Positions 9,295-18,598 of a stretch of DNA of 64,000 bases are shown here, piece by piece. Position 1 is the stretch's first letter. Every line of letters starts with the position of its first letter. The translations under genes and the position numbers were made by a program. The stretch covers positions 1 through 64,000 of the forward strand of contig NZ_JAGGLS010000009.1 in assembly GCF_017874535.1 (NCBI RefSeq). Direction: 5' to 3'. Below the pieces are notes generated by a model. That model did no database searches and was not told the origin of the DNA. It saw only the letters and a list, made by a program, of their open reading frames with translations. Source of the stretch: Anaerococcus nagyae. Lineage in GTDB: Bacteria; Bacillota; Clostridia; Tissierellales; Peptoniphilaceae.

Positions 9295-9752
9295 TGAGAG
9301 AATACAGTGCAGAATTAACAAGTGTAGGCAAAAAATACGCAGTAGTAGTAGCAAGATTTAACCATTTTATAACAGATAGACTTGTAGAAGGATGTCTAGA
9401 TACACTAAAAAGACATGGTGTAAAAGACGAGGAGATAGAAATTATAAGAGTACCAGGAGCATTTGAAATCCCACTAGCAGCTCAGAAGGCAAGTAAAAAA
9501 GACTACGACGCAATAATTACACTTGGAGCAGTCATTAGAGGAGATACACCACACTTTGATTATGTATGTGCAGAAGTTTCAAAGGGTGTAGCAAATGTAA
9601 GCTTAAATACTGAAAAACCAGTAATATTTGGAGTAATAACAACAGATACCATAGATCAAGCAATACAGCGAGCAGGTGTAAAATCTGGCAATAAGGGAGC
9701 AGACGCAGCTTTATCAGCTATTGAAATGGCTAATCTAATGGAACTTATATAG
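9294..9752 (+). CDS. ribH: 6,7-dimethyl-8-ribityllumazine synthase
   Basis: A 152-residue lumazine synthase that joins the pyrimidine and four-carbon products of RibD and RibBA. Motifs include VVVARFN at the start, [12 protein letters not shown], and [14 protein letters not shown], which contains the active-site histidine. The ATG overlaps the ribBA stop by one base. It is the last gene of the operon; a hairpin terminator follows. The rib operon here is complete, so the organism can make riboflavin. Confidence 0.96.
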   Translation: MREYSAELTSVGKKYAVVVARFNHFITDRLVEGCLDTLKRHGVKDEEIEIIRVPGAFEIPLAAQKASKKDYDAIITLGAVIRGDTPHFDYVCAEVSKGVANVSLNTEKPVIFGVITTDTIDQAIQRAGVKSGNKGADAALSAIEMANLMELI

Positions 9753-9764
9753 GAATAGAGTAAT

Positions 9765-9801
9765 AATCTCTCCAGAAATCAAAATCTAGGGAGATTTTTT
9801 T
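9765..9801 (+). terminator. Terminator of the riboflavin operon
   Basis: AATCTCTCC pairs with GGGAGATT (one mismatch at the top), followed by seven T. Confidence 0.8.
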
Positions 9802-10035
9802 GTGCGTACATTGTGATTTTATATTATAAGTGTGATGAGTAAGCTAGTATATAATATTTGTGGATCTTTGAACTTATATATTGGCTTATTTTGGTACTAT
9901 CTTAAGTTTTCTAATTAAACAACTCCATTAATATTAAATATATCAATTAGAAAAAGATTTACTATATGATGATATTTAGATGATATACTAATAATATAGA
10001 ATTAATTGTTAATTTGAAAAAATATAGAGGTTATT

Positions 10036-11793
10036 ATGAAAAAGAATAGACTATATTTCCTGTTATTTATATTTATGATGATAATGGTAGGATGTGGAAC
10101 TAATAAATTTGATGATAATGAAAATGAAGAAAAGATTAATTATATAGAAAAAGAAAAAATACTTCATGAACTAAGTCAGAGTAAAATGCCAGATGGTGGC
10201 TACAGGTTTGCTAACCAAGAATTTGAAAGTTCTTATAGTATATACTCAAGTTATTACATAAATGCTGCAAAGGCAGAATCAGGGATCGATGACATACATT
10301 TATCCGATCATACAAAAAATAAGATAATAGGTAGATTTTTAACATCAGATAATTTAAATTTGATAGATGTATACTGTGCACTATCATCACTAGAAGATCA
10401 ACATATTTTCACTAGCATTAAAGATAATATAAGAGAGTATTTAAATACTTTATATATTAAGGATGGAGGCTATTATACTTTAGATGCAAATAAGAATGAG
10501 TCTAATTTAGATATGGAAATTTTTGCAAATTATTATGTTTATGAAGTAGCCAGAATGTCAGGACTATTAGAAGAGATAAAGATATCAGATAAATGGCTTA
10601 GATCTATTGTAAAAAAAGTATTTGTAGAGGAAAAACTTTCTAAAGATAAAATAAGTTTGTATAAAAAGCTTATTTATTTAGCTGATAAATATGATATAGA
10701 AATTAGTGATGATGTAAGAGCAAATATAGCTAATATGTGTGAAGATAGTTTTATAAGCTTGGATAATCTCTCTAATGATATTAATCAATATGGCATAGAA
10801 TATATAATGGATAGTTTAGAAGTAGATGATTATATATCTGGAATAAAAGAAAAATCTAAGAAAAAAGAATTTCTACTAGACTGTATATTTGATAAAGATT
10901 CTATAAATGAAGAATTATTTGGATACGATGTTTATAAATTATATTCAGCAGTACATTCATTAAAACTCTTAGGATATAACTTTAATGAAGATAAGAGAAT
11001 ATCTAAAACATTTGATAGTATAGAAAAATTTAGTATTAGTCAAGATGAATATATTAGCCCAGGATATACAGAGTCAAATTTATTTGATACTTATTATGCT
11101 TATTCTTTATTAAGTAAAATAGATTCTTTTGATAAAAATAAACTTATTAAATATTGTAAAAATATAAAGGAGTCTATTGTAAAATCAGATAATGTAGTAG
11201 AACTTGAGTTATATTTAAAACTATTGGATTTAAGCGATTCTTTTAATTTGATTCATAATGACTTGCCGACTATTGAAAATAAATTGGATACAAAATGGAA
11301 TGATTTAATAAATGATAAGGATAATTTTACTGAAAATTTAGGAGAGATTAATAGTTTAATTGAATGTAGACAAATGCTTAACTTAGATTATTCTATAAAC
11401 GAAAAATTATACGAAGAGCTAAGTCAAGAATTTATGCAAGATAATGGCAAAGAGCATATTTATAATTATATAGAGTTAATCAAATTTGTTGATAAAATTG
11501 GAAAATCTAATAATGCTTATATTAATTCTCTTTGTGAGAATCTAGAAGATAAGCTATATTCCCTTAAAAATGAAGATGCTAGAAATAAATTGATTTTACT
11601 TAGCAAATCTTATAGCTTATTTAATAAGACAAACTATAAAATATCAGCTAAATTAAGTGATTATGCATATGATATTTTGATAGATAGTAAGTCAGATAGT
11701 GGTTTATACTATGGAGGTGATTTTGATGAGGATATAATAAATTTTTATAATACCTATTATGCTGTAGAATTGACCCAATTATTATCGAAATAA
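10036..11793 (+). CDS. Lipoprotein with prenyltransferase/terpene-cyclase-like toroid repeats, function unknown
   Basis: A 585-residue protein. The lipobox MVGC places the modified cysteine at residue 20, so it should be anchored outside the membrane. Segments resembling alpha/alpha-toroid repeats recur along the chain: MPDGGYRFA with IYSSYYINAAKAE (about 50-80), IKDGGYYTLD with ANYYVYEVARMS (about 140-175), SPGYTESN with FDTYYAYSLLSKI (about 340-365), and SGLYYGGDFD with YNTYYAVELTQLL at the extreme C-terminus. The DGGY...YYA pattern is that of squalene-cyclase/prenyltransferase and complement-like toroids. I see no DxDD cyclase motif. It is monocistronic and convergent with the ABC gene downstream. 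Function is not assignable. Confidence 0.6.
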   Translation: MKKNRLYFLLFIFMMIMVGCGTNKFDDNENEEKINYIEKEKILHELSQSKMPDGGYRFANQEFESSYSIYSSYYINAAKAESGIDDIHLSDHTKNKIIGRFLTSDNLNLIDVYCALSSLEDQHIFTSIKDNIREYLNTLYIKDGGYYTLDANKNESNLDMEIFANYYVYEVARMSGLLEEIKISDKWLRSIVKKVFVEEKLSKDKISLYKKLIYLADKYDIEISDDVRANIANMCEDSFISLDNLSNDINQYGIEYIMDSLEVDDYISGIKEKSKKKEFLLDCIFDKDSINEELFGYDVYKLYSAVHSLKLLGYNFNEDKRISKTFDSIEKFSISQDEYISPGYTESNLFDTYYAYSLLSKIDSFDKNKLIKYCKNIKESIVKSDNVVELELYLKLLDLSDSFNLIHNDLPTIENKLDTKWNDLINDKDNFTENLGEINSLIECRQMLNLDYSINEKLYEELSQEFMQDNGKEHIYNYIELIKFVDKIGKSNNAYINSLCENLEDKLYSLKNEDARNKLILLSKSYSLFNKTNYKISAKLSDYAYDILIDSKSDSGLYYGGDFDEDIINFYNTYYAVELTQLLSK

Positions 11794-11949
11794 GATAAGA
11801 ATAATTATATCTTTTGTAATCACAATTGTTCTATTTAAATATAATCTAAGGTACATGCCAAAGATAATAGATTGATTCATTTATATAGTTATAGTGTAAG
11901 CTTATACTCAGATTTTAATTTGAAAAATTAAATAAATATAGAGCTAATT

Positions 11950-11989
11950 ATGATGTTACAGATTTAATACTATGAATCTGTAACATCAT
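11950..11989. terminator. Bidirectional terminator between convergent genes
   Basis: A perfect 15-bp inverted repeat (ATGATGTTACAGATT and its complement) with a 10-base loop, placed between the ends of the lipoprotein and ABC genes. The T-run is better on the plus strand than on the minus strand. Confidence 0.75.
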
Positions 11990-11999
11990 TTTAATTATT

Positions 12000-14735
12000 T
12001 TACTCAGCAGATAAAGCCTCGACAGGATCTTTCTTAGCTGCCATAGATGATGGTATGATTCCAGCTATTAGGGTTAGGACTACTGATATTAGTATTAGTA
12101 TACCAGCAGCTTTTGCTGGTAGGGTGGATGTTATATAGTCTATTCCTGTTAGATTTCTAATTAGATTTGTAATTGGTATATTTAAAATCATAGTAACTCC
12201 TATGCCGATTAAACCTGATAATAAACCTATGATAAAGGTTTCAGACATGAAAACTTTTATGATATCTGCCTTGCTAGCACCAATTGATCTTAGGATGCCT
12301 ATTTCTTTAGTACGTTCTAAAACTGATATATAAGTTATAATTCCTATCATTATTGAAGAAACTACCAAACTTACTCCAACAAAGGCTATTAGCACATAGG
12401 AAATAGCATTAATTATATCTGTGATTGATTTTGTTATTAGTCCAATAATATCTGTATAGTTTATTTGCTCGTTTTCACTTTTACCTTGATTGTATTTATC
12501 TATTACATTTTTGATATTTTCACGATTTTCAAAGTTTTCTACATAAATGTCTATTTCTGCTGGTGCATCCTTGCTTACAACTCCTAGATCTTCTAAGTTT
12601 TTGTTGTAGGAATTGCCAGATAAAAACTCATCGTAAATATCAATTAGAGTATCTTTGTTGTTTTCCTCTAAAACGTATTGGGCAAGTTGGTTTTGATCTT
12701 TAATACCTACATTTTGCTTATTTTTATCTTGTGCTTGTATAAGACTTGGATTAATCATAGCTTGCTTTTGCATTTCTCCAGCTTTTTTTTGTGCTTGTTC
12801 TGCAATTTTTGGCTTATTTTTAACTATCCAAGTAGAAAAGGCTAATGAGTCTTTGTCATTTAAATTTTCTAGATAATATTTTGCTGCCTTTTGTTTGTCA
12901 TCATCATTTTGTGCTTTAAATGGCAGATTATTTAGAATATTTTTGTCTTTGTCTGCTATTTGTGCTTTTACAATTTCAGATGCATTTGCGTGCTCTATCA
13001 TCATATCAGTTAGACCTTCTGTAAATCCAATAGTACCATTTACAACTTGATTATCTTCATTAGTTTTTCTTTTTGCTATACCAACTATTTTTGCACTTAC
13101 GCCATCTTTTACTATTTCATCTACTTTTATTTCATCATCTTTTATGTTTACAAAACTATCACCATTTTTTTCATAGTAATCGGAAGGGGATACTATTTTG
13201 TATTCATGGTCTAAAATATCAGATGATTTTATCCCGATTTCATCTAGGTCAACTTTTTCATTATTATCTAGTTTTGCAATAATATTTTTATAGTCTTTTG
13301 CTGGCAAAAATCCTAGTTCATACATATGAGATGTTAGGATTTCATTATTATAATCGGTAAATAACACTAGCTCATTGGATTTTCTTGGCCAGTGGCCATC
13401 TACTATTTCATATTCATCTGTTATTATTGGGCTAATACTCCTATCATCTTTGCTTATTAATTGAGTGAAATTTTTATTATCTTGGCTAGGCTCAAACATA
13501 CTAGCAAATTCTGGACGATTATCCTCTTCAAAATCTTCTCCGTTTGTATTTACTAGCTCTCCTTTTGGATCTTTGGTAAATATATCAAAGTTCATATCAT
13601 AAAGATAGCTAACAAAGTGCGGTCCTACATTTTTATTTAAATCGTCTTTGCTTTTTTCTATATATTTTTTAAAAGGGGTGAGATTATTTTCCTTTACATT
13701 TGAAGCAAAATCTGACCTACGATCCAAGATGAAGTTATTGGTGTATATTTTATTGTCCTTGTGGTTTTTCTCTTCGGTTTTTGGTGGTGTTATAAGAGAT
13801 GATATATTTACTGATTCTTTTTGTACTTGTATGGGATAAGCTTTTAAAGCTTTTCTTTGGCTATCAGCTATAAAATCATTGGCACCAGTAGATATTGATA
13901 AAATAAGAGCTATACCAATTATTCCTATAGATCCCGCAAATGCCGTTAAAATTGTTCTTGCCTTTTTAGTTAAAAGATTATTAAAAGAAAGGCTTATAGC
14001 TGTAGGAAATCCTAATTTTATTTTTCTTGTTTTAAAATTATCATTTTCATTTATTTCTTTATAAGGGTTGCTATCACCAATTATTTGTCCATCTTTTATG
14101 CGAACTATTCTTGTAGAATAAGTTTCTGCTAGTTCTGGATTGTGAGTTACCATTATTACTAGGCGATCTTTGGAGATTTCTTTTAATAATTTCATTATCT
14201 GCTGGCTAGTTTCCGTATCCAAGGCTCCTGTTGGTTCATCTGCAAGTACTATATCAGGATTATTTACCAAAGCTCTTGCAATGGCAACTCTTTGCATTTG
14301 CCCACCAGATAATTCTGAAGGTTTTTTATTAATATGTTTGCCAAGCCCCACTTTTTCTAAGGCTGATATAGCTTTTTTCTTTCTTTGATCTTTGGAAACT
14401 CCAGATAAGGTTAGAGCAAGTTCTACATTTGATAATATGTTTTGATGGCTAATAAGGTTGTATGATTGGAAAACAAAACCTACTGATACATTTCTGTAAT
14501 AATCCCAATCATTATCTGTAAAATTTTTAGTTGATTTATCATTTACTAAAAGGTCACCTGAAGTGTAGTGGTCAAGCCCACCTATTATATTTAACAAAGT
14601 GGTTTTACCACCTCCTGACTGACCCAAAATAGAGACAAATTCATTTTGCCTAAAAGATATGGAAATATTATCCAAAGCTTTTTGCTCAAAATCTCCCGTC
14701 TTGTAAATTTTAGATATATTTTTTAGAGTTAACAT
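12000..14735 (-). CDS. MacB-type ABC transporter, fused ATPase and FtsX permease
   Basis: A 911-residue fusion. The ATPase domain (about 1-225) has Walker A GQSGGGKTT (38-46), signature LSGGQ (142-146) and Walker B VLADEP (163-168). A membrane segment follows at about 258-285, then a very long extracytoplasmic region (about 290-770) rich in D, K, N and Q. Three membrane segments of the FtsX type form the C-terminus, including LERTKEIGILRSIGASKADI. This is the 4-TM layout of MacB/LolD-E-type mechanotransmission proteins, which act on lipoproteins, peptides or cell-wall enzymes rather than forming a channel. It is a single gene with Shine-Dalgarno AAGAAGG; no partner periplasmic adaptor is nearby. 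Substrate unknown. Confidence 0.85.
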   Translation of the reverse strand: MLTLKNISKIYKTGDFEQKALDNISISFRQNEFVSILGQSGGGKTTLLNIIGGLDHYTSGDLLVNDKSTKNFTDNDWDYYRNVSVGFVFQSYNLISHQNILSNVELALTLSGVSKDQRKKKAISALEKVGLGKHINKKPSELSGGQMQRVAIARALVNNPDIVLADEPTGALDTETSQQIMKLLKEISKDRLVIMVTHNPELAETYSTRIVRIKDGQIIGDSNPYKEINENDNFKTRKIKLGFPTAISLSFNNLLTKKARTILTAFAGSIGIIGIALILSISTGANDFIADSQRKALKAYPIQVQKESVNISSLITPPKTEEKNHKDNKIYTNNFILDRRSDFASNVKENNLTPFKKYIEKSKDDLNKNVGPHFVSYLYDMNFDIFTKDPKGELVNTNGEDFEEDNRPEFASMFEPSQDNKNFTQLISKDDRSISPIITDEYEIVDGHWPRKSNELVLFTDYNNEILTSHMYELGFLPAKDYKNIIAKLDNNEKVDLDEIGIKSSDILDHEYKIVSPSDYYEKNGDSFVNIKDDEIKVDEIVKDGVSAKIVGIAKRKTNEDNQVVNGTIGFTEGLTDMMIEHANASEIVKAQIADKDKNILNNLPFKAQNDDDKQKAAKYYLENLNDKDSLAFSTWIVKNKPKIAEQAQKKAGEMQKQAMINPSLIQAQDKNKQNVGIKDQNQLAQYVLEENNKDTLIDIYDEFLSGNSYNKNLEDLGVVSKDAPAEIDIYVENFENRENIKNVIDKYNQGKSENEQINYTDIIGLITKSITDIINAISYVLIAFVGVSLVVSSIMIGIITYISVLERTKEIGILRSIGASKADIIKVFMSETFIIGLLSGLIGIGVTMILNIPITNLIRNLTGIDYITSTLPAKAAGILILISVVLTLIAGIIPSSMAAKKDPVEALSAE

Positions 14736-14822
14736 TTATGCCTTCTTTCTGTAATCAAAATATTATACCCTTAAAATTTGTCAAAAGTAAAGTAAAATAT
14801 AATATACTTTAGAGGGGCAAAT

Positions 14823-15890
14823 ATGGGAGATTTAGTAGTTTATAAAGAAAATCAAATAGATATTATAAAAAAAATCACATATTATAAAAAACTTGATATA
14901 AATGCCATTTTACTAGATCCATTTATAAAATTAGATGAAGAAATTATAGAAAAAGTTCTATTTATAAACTCTTTACTTGCAGATAAGAGCATAAAATTAT
15001 TTGTAAAAATAGATATGAAAAAAATATCTAGCTTACTACTGGACACTAAAGAAGAGGATTTGCCTTGGAATGATCCTAAAATACGCAAGTCTTTTTATCA
15101 ATTTATTAACTATTTGAAAAAACATGGTATAAGTGGACTTTACTTTAGTAATTTTGAAGATTTGTTTTTTGACAATTCAAGTTTTTATCTAAGAGAAATG
15201 AGCAAAAATATACTAGCTACGAATGAAATAACTTCTATTGTTGAAGTGGATTCGGATGATTTGAACTATCAAAATTACTTATCCCATGGAAAGAGTGGAT
15301 TATTTTCATATGTATTTAATAAAAACTTAATTGACAATTCAAATGATTTTTTAGATAGCAAAAAATGCTTATCAGCTATACAGGATAGAAATATAAATCA
15401 AATATATACTACAGATAATAATTTAAAAAATTTTACAAATAATAAAAATTTCCCGTTTTTAACTAGCTCTTTACTTGCAGGAGTAAGTTTTCTTTTAAAG
15501 GGAGCGATTATTTTAAAAGATTTTGAGGAGCTAGGCATATTTTCATCTTCAAACTACAGCAATGATTATAAAGTTTTAGATCAAACTAATAAAACTTTTG
15601 AATTTTATCAAAAACTTATTAAAATAAAAATCCAAAAAGAGGCCATTATAGAAGGAAAATACAGGGAAATTTTTAATAAAGATCCTGATATATTCGCCTT
15701 TATAAGAACTTTTAAAAATAAGAAAATTATTGTATTCGCAAATTTTACTCAAAAGGAAATTCTTGCTGATATTAGATTTCATTTTATAGATAGAAATGAT
15801 TTTCACTATTTACTTGGCAATTATGGTAGAAGAAAAATAGTTAAAAATTTATTACTTAGACCTTATGAATTTATAGCCTTTATAAAATGA
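14823..15890 (+). CDS. Degenerate GH13 (TreC-like) protein, probably non-catalytic
   Basis: 355 residues. It aligns by eye with TreC of this window but is about 200 residues shorter. DLPWNDPKIRKSF matches TreC DLNWHNPNVRKEL, and LLGNYGRRKIVKNLLLRPYE matches LLGNYGNREMKEKIILRAYE near the C-terminus. The nucleophile position (TreC GFRFDV) reads GLYFSN, so Asp is replaced by S109. The acid/base Glu may survive as E141 in IVEVDS. The third Asp (TreC NNHDQP) falls in TTDNNLKNF, without the His-Asp pair. The N-terminal strand with VYPRSF and the VFNHTS block are absent. The frame is intact with RBS AGAGGGG. It could be a pseudoenzyme or an early pseudogene. Confidence 0.7.
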   Translation: MGDLVVYKENQIDIIKKITYYKKLDINAILLDPFIKLDEEIIEKVLFINSLLADKSIKLFVKIDMKKISSLLLDTKEEDLPWNDPKIRKSFYQFINYLKKHGISGLYFSNFEDLFFDNSSFYLREMSKNILATNEITSIVEVDSDDLNYQNYLSHGKSGLFSYVFNKNLIDNSNDFLDSKKCLSAIQDRNINQIYTTDNNLKNFTNNKNFPFLTSSLLAGVSFLLKGAIILKDFEELGIFSSSNYSNDYKVLDQTNKTFEFYQKLIKIKIQKEAIIEGKYREIFNKDPDIFAFIRTFKNKKIIVFANFTQKEILADIRFHFIDRNDFHYLLGNYGRRKIVKNLLLRPYEFIAFIK

Positions 15891-16002
15891 TTTGTAAATA
15901 TATTGTATAAGTGAAATATTATATAAAAATATTGTATATTTTATGCTAAAGTGTTAAAATAATATCTGATAGATAAAATATATACAAATCAGGAGGAAAT
16001 AT

Positions 16003-17292
16003 ATGCAATTTGTGGCTGTACTAGTGACCCTAGTATTGTTTTATGTACTCTATCAAATGAAAAAACGTGGTATTTCATTTGGTGGCAGAGTAATAACAGG
16101 TACTATTATAGGTCTTATTTTAGGATTTATTTTTAAAGACAATACCGAGTATGTATCTGTTTTTGGCAGTATTTATGTAAACTTGCTATACGCAATGGTT
16201 ATTCCGCTACTTCTAACTACTATTATAAGAACTATGTTAAATACTGGTTCTCTTACAAAACTTAGATCAGTTGGTTTAAAATCAATTGGGATTTTAAGTT
16301 TGCACAATGTAATGGGTTCTATTGTAGGTCTTATTCTAGCAGTTGCTTTTAAAATTGGTCAAGGTGTACATTTTGATGTACCAGTAGATTCAGAAGTTAA
16401 GGAAGTGCCAACTGTTAGTGAAACTATTATTAACTTCTTCCCTTCAAATATAGTTTCAAATGCAGCTGAAGGTCAAGTTGTACCAATTATTATATTTTCC
16501 GTTTTAGTTGGTGTTGCTACTTTAAAATTAATTGAATCTGGCAAAGAAGAAACTGTTCGTCCTTTTGCTGAATTTATAAATTCTTTTGCAGAAGTTATTT
16601 TTAAATTAACAAGTATGATTACAAGCTTAACTCCATATGCAGTGCTTGCTTTAATGACAAATGCTGTTGGTAGAGTGGATTCTACAGCTATTGCACCATT
16701 TATATTAATTTTGGTATTAAACTATGTAGCATCAGTAATCCACACTTTCCTTGGAACAGGTATCCTTGTTTCTTCATTTGCAAAAGTAAATCCTATAGCG
16801 TATTTCAAAAAGGTATGGCCAGTAACAATGATTGGCTTTACAACTCAATCATCAATGGGAGCTATTCCTGCAAATGTTGAAAATCTTAGGGAAAAACAAG
16901 GTGTTGCTGAAGAAATAGCTTCATTTACAGCTCCACTTGGAGCAACCATGGGCATGCCTGGTTGTGCAGGATTTTGGCCAGTAATGAACGCGATTTTTGT
17001 TGCAAATATGATGGGACTTGGCTGGGGAGTAGGAGATTATATAAAATTAGTTTTAATTGCTCTTTTAGTTTCCCTAGGAACAGTAGGAGTACCAGGAACA
17101 GCTACAATTACAACAACAGCATTATTTGCAGCTATGGGATTGCCACTAGAAATGGTAGTACTTCTTGCTCCAATTTCTACACTTGCAGATATGGGCAGAA
17201 CAGCTACAAATGTAACAGCTGCAAACTCATCAGCACTTATAGTAGCAGCAAGTGAGGGTAAATTAAATAGAGAAGTATTTAATAGAGCCTAA
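16003..17292 (+). CDS. Dicarboxylate/amino acid:cation symporter, TcyP-like (probable L-cystine)
   Basis: A 429-residue membrane protein of the DAACS (glutamate/dicarboxylate symporter) family with about eight transmembrane segments and two hairpin loops. Conserved substrate-site areas are visible: TTQSSMGAIPAN (hairpin 1 serine-rich motif), GCAGFWPVM, and DMGRTATNVTA near the end. The N-terminal layout and the GCAG segment resemble the L-cystine symporter TcyP more than glutamate carriers, but this is a judgement by eye. Shine-Dalgarno AGGAGG precedes the ATG. It has its own terminator and no co-transcribed partner. Confidence 0.8.
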   Translation: MQFVAVLVTLVLFYVLYQMKKRGISFGGRVITGTIIGLILGFIFKDNTEYVSVFGSIYVNLLYAMVIPLLLTTIIRTMLNTGSLTKLRSVGLKSIGILSLHNVMGSIVGLILAVAFKIGQGVHFDVPVDSEVKEVPTVSETIINFFPSNIVSNAAEGQVVPIIIFSVLVGVATLKLIESGKEETVRPFAEFINSFAEVIFKLTSMITSLTPYAVLALMTNAVGRVDSTAIAPFILILVLNYVASVIHTFLGTGILVSSFAKVNPIAYFKKVWPVTMIGFTTQSSMGAIPANVENLREKQGVAEEIASFTAPLGATMGMPGCAGFWPVMNAIFVANMMGLGWGVGDYIKLVLIALLVSLGTVGVPGTATITTTALFAAMGLPLEMVVLLAPISTLADMGRTATNVTAANSSALIVAASEGKLNREVFNRA

Positions 17293-17302
17293 CAAAAAAA
17301 TA

Positions 17303-17330
17303 AAAGCTTGGTTTTTACCAGGCTTTTTTT
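17303..17330 (+). terminator. Terminator of the symporter gene
   Basis: AAAGCTTGG pairs with CCAGGCTTT (one G-U), followed by a T-run. Confidence 0.85.
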
Positions 17331-17385
17331 ATTGTAAAAATTAACTTTTCTTGTAAAATAATCTTAACTATTTTAAGGAGAGTTT

Positions 17386-18543
17386 ATGAAAATTTTAGTT
17401 TTTGGATTAGGCTATGTGGGACTAGCAAATGCTATTTTACTTAGCCAATCAAACGAAGTCATAGGGATAGAAACAGATGAAGAAAAAATAAATCTGATAA
17501 ATCAAAGAAAATCTCCCCTAAATGACGAAATGATTATTGATTATTTAAATAATAAAGATTTAGATTTAATAGCTACAAAAAACTATGAGGATCATTTATT
17601 AGATAGTGATCTAGCAATTATTGCAGTACCTACAAATTATGATGAAAATACCAGATATTTTGATACAAGCTTTGTAGATGATGTAATAACAAATATAAAA
17701 AATGATAATGAAGATTTGCCAATATTAATAAAATCTACGATACCTGTAGGCTATACAAAAGGAAAAAGGGAAAAATTTGCCTGCCAAAATATTATATTTT
17801 CTCCAGAATTTTTAAGAGAGGGTAAAGCCTTAGCTGATAGTTTAAATCCTTCTAGGATAATTGTTGGAGATAAGACAGATATAGGCAAAAATATAGCTAG
17901 TCTTTATAAAAAAGAATCTTTAAATGATACAGAAGTTTTATATATGGATTCTACAGAAGCTGAGGCAGTAAAACTTTTTGCAAATACTTATCTAGCTATG
18001 AGAGTTTCTTATTTTAATGAACTGGATACTTTTGCAGAAATGAAAGGTCTATCAACAAAAGATATAATTATGGGAGTTTCTGCAGATCCTAGAATTGGCA
18101 ATTATTATAATAATCCTTCCTTTGGCTATGGTGGATATTGCTTGCCAAAAGATACTAAACAACTTTATGCAAACTTTGAAGATGTTCCTAATGCTATGTT
18201 TGGTTCTATAATTGAATCTAATAAGATAAGGAAAGACTATATTAGCCAAAGAATTTTAAGGGATAATCCTAAAATAGTTGGAATTTATAGACTTATTATG
18301 AAAAAAGATTCTGATAATTTTAGAAAATCAGCTATTTTTGATGTAATCAATAATATTAAAGATAAAACAAATGTAGTGATTTATGAACCCAATCTTGAAG
18401 GTCAATCTTTTGAAGGATTAAAAATTATAAATAATTTGGAAGAGCTCAAGAAATCAGATATTATTGTAGCTAATAGACTAGATGATGCACTAGAGGATGT
18501 TGCAGATAAAGTATACACAAGGGATATATTTAATAAAGATTAA
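17386..18543 (+). CDS. ugd: UDP-glucose 6-dehydrogenase
   Basis: A 385-residue NAD-dependent enzyme oxidising UDP-glucose (or a related UDP-sugar) to the uronate, normally for capsule or wall polymers. The Rossmann motif FGLGYVGLANA is at residues 6-16. SPEFLREGKAL and the active-site block GYGGYCLPKDTKQL with catalytic C252 are intact. Length is that of the short single-domain UGD type. No glycosyltransferases lie near, so it is an orphan within this window. GAGAG/AAGGAG precedes the ATG. Confidence 0.9.
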   Translation: MKILVFGLGYVGLANAILLSQSNEVIGIETDEEKINLINQRKSPLNDEMIIDYLNNKDLDLIATKNYEDHLLDSDLAIIAVPTNYDENTRYFDTSFVDDVITNIKNDNEDLPILIKSTIPVGYTKGKREKFACQNIIFSPEFLREGKALADSLNPSRIIVGDKTDIGKNIASLYKKESLNDTEVLYMDSTEAEAVKLFANTYLAMRVSYFNELDTFAEMKGLSTKDIIMGVSADPRIGNYYNNPSFGYGGYCLPKDTKQLYANFEDVPNAMFGSIIESNKIRKDYISQRILRDNPKIVGIYRLIMKKDSDNFRKSAIFDVINNIKDKTNVVIYEPNLEGQSFEGLKIINNLEELKKSDIIVANRLDDALEDVADKVYTRDIFNKD

Positions 18544-18598
18544 TTTTTGATAACACTGGGTATTATATTAAAAATTGATTGGGAAAGCAGGTGCTTCT

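Noticed and set aside
11950-11989. Terminal inverted repeat of a mobile element
   Set aside because: It is a single hairpin between convergent genes, with no transposase and no partner repeat; it fits a bidirectional terminator.
14762-14784. Minus-strand promoter TTGACA/TATAAT before the ABC gene
   Set aside because: The spacer is only 11 bases, too short for sigma-A; real start not decided.
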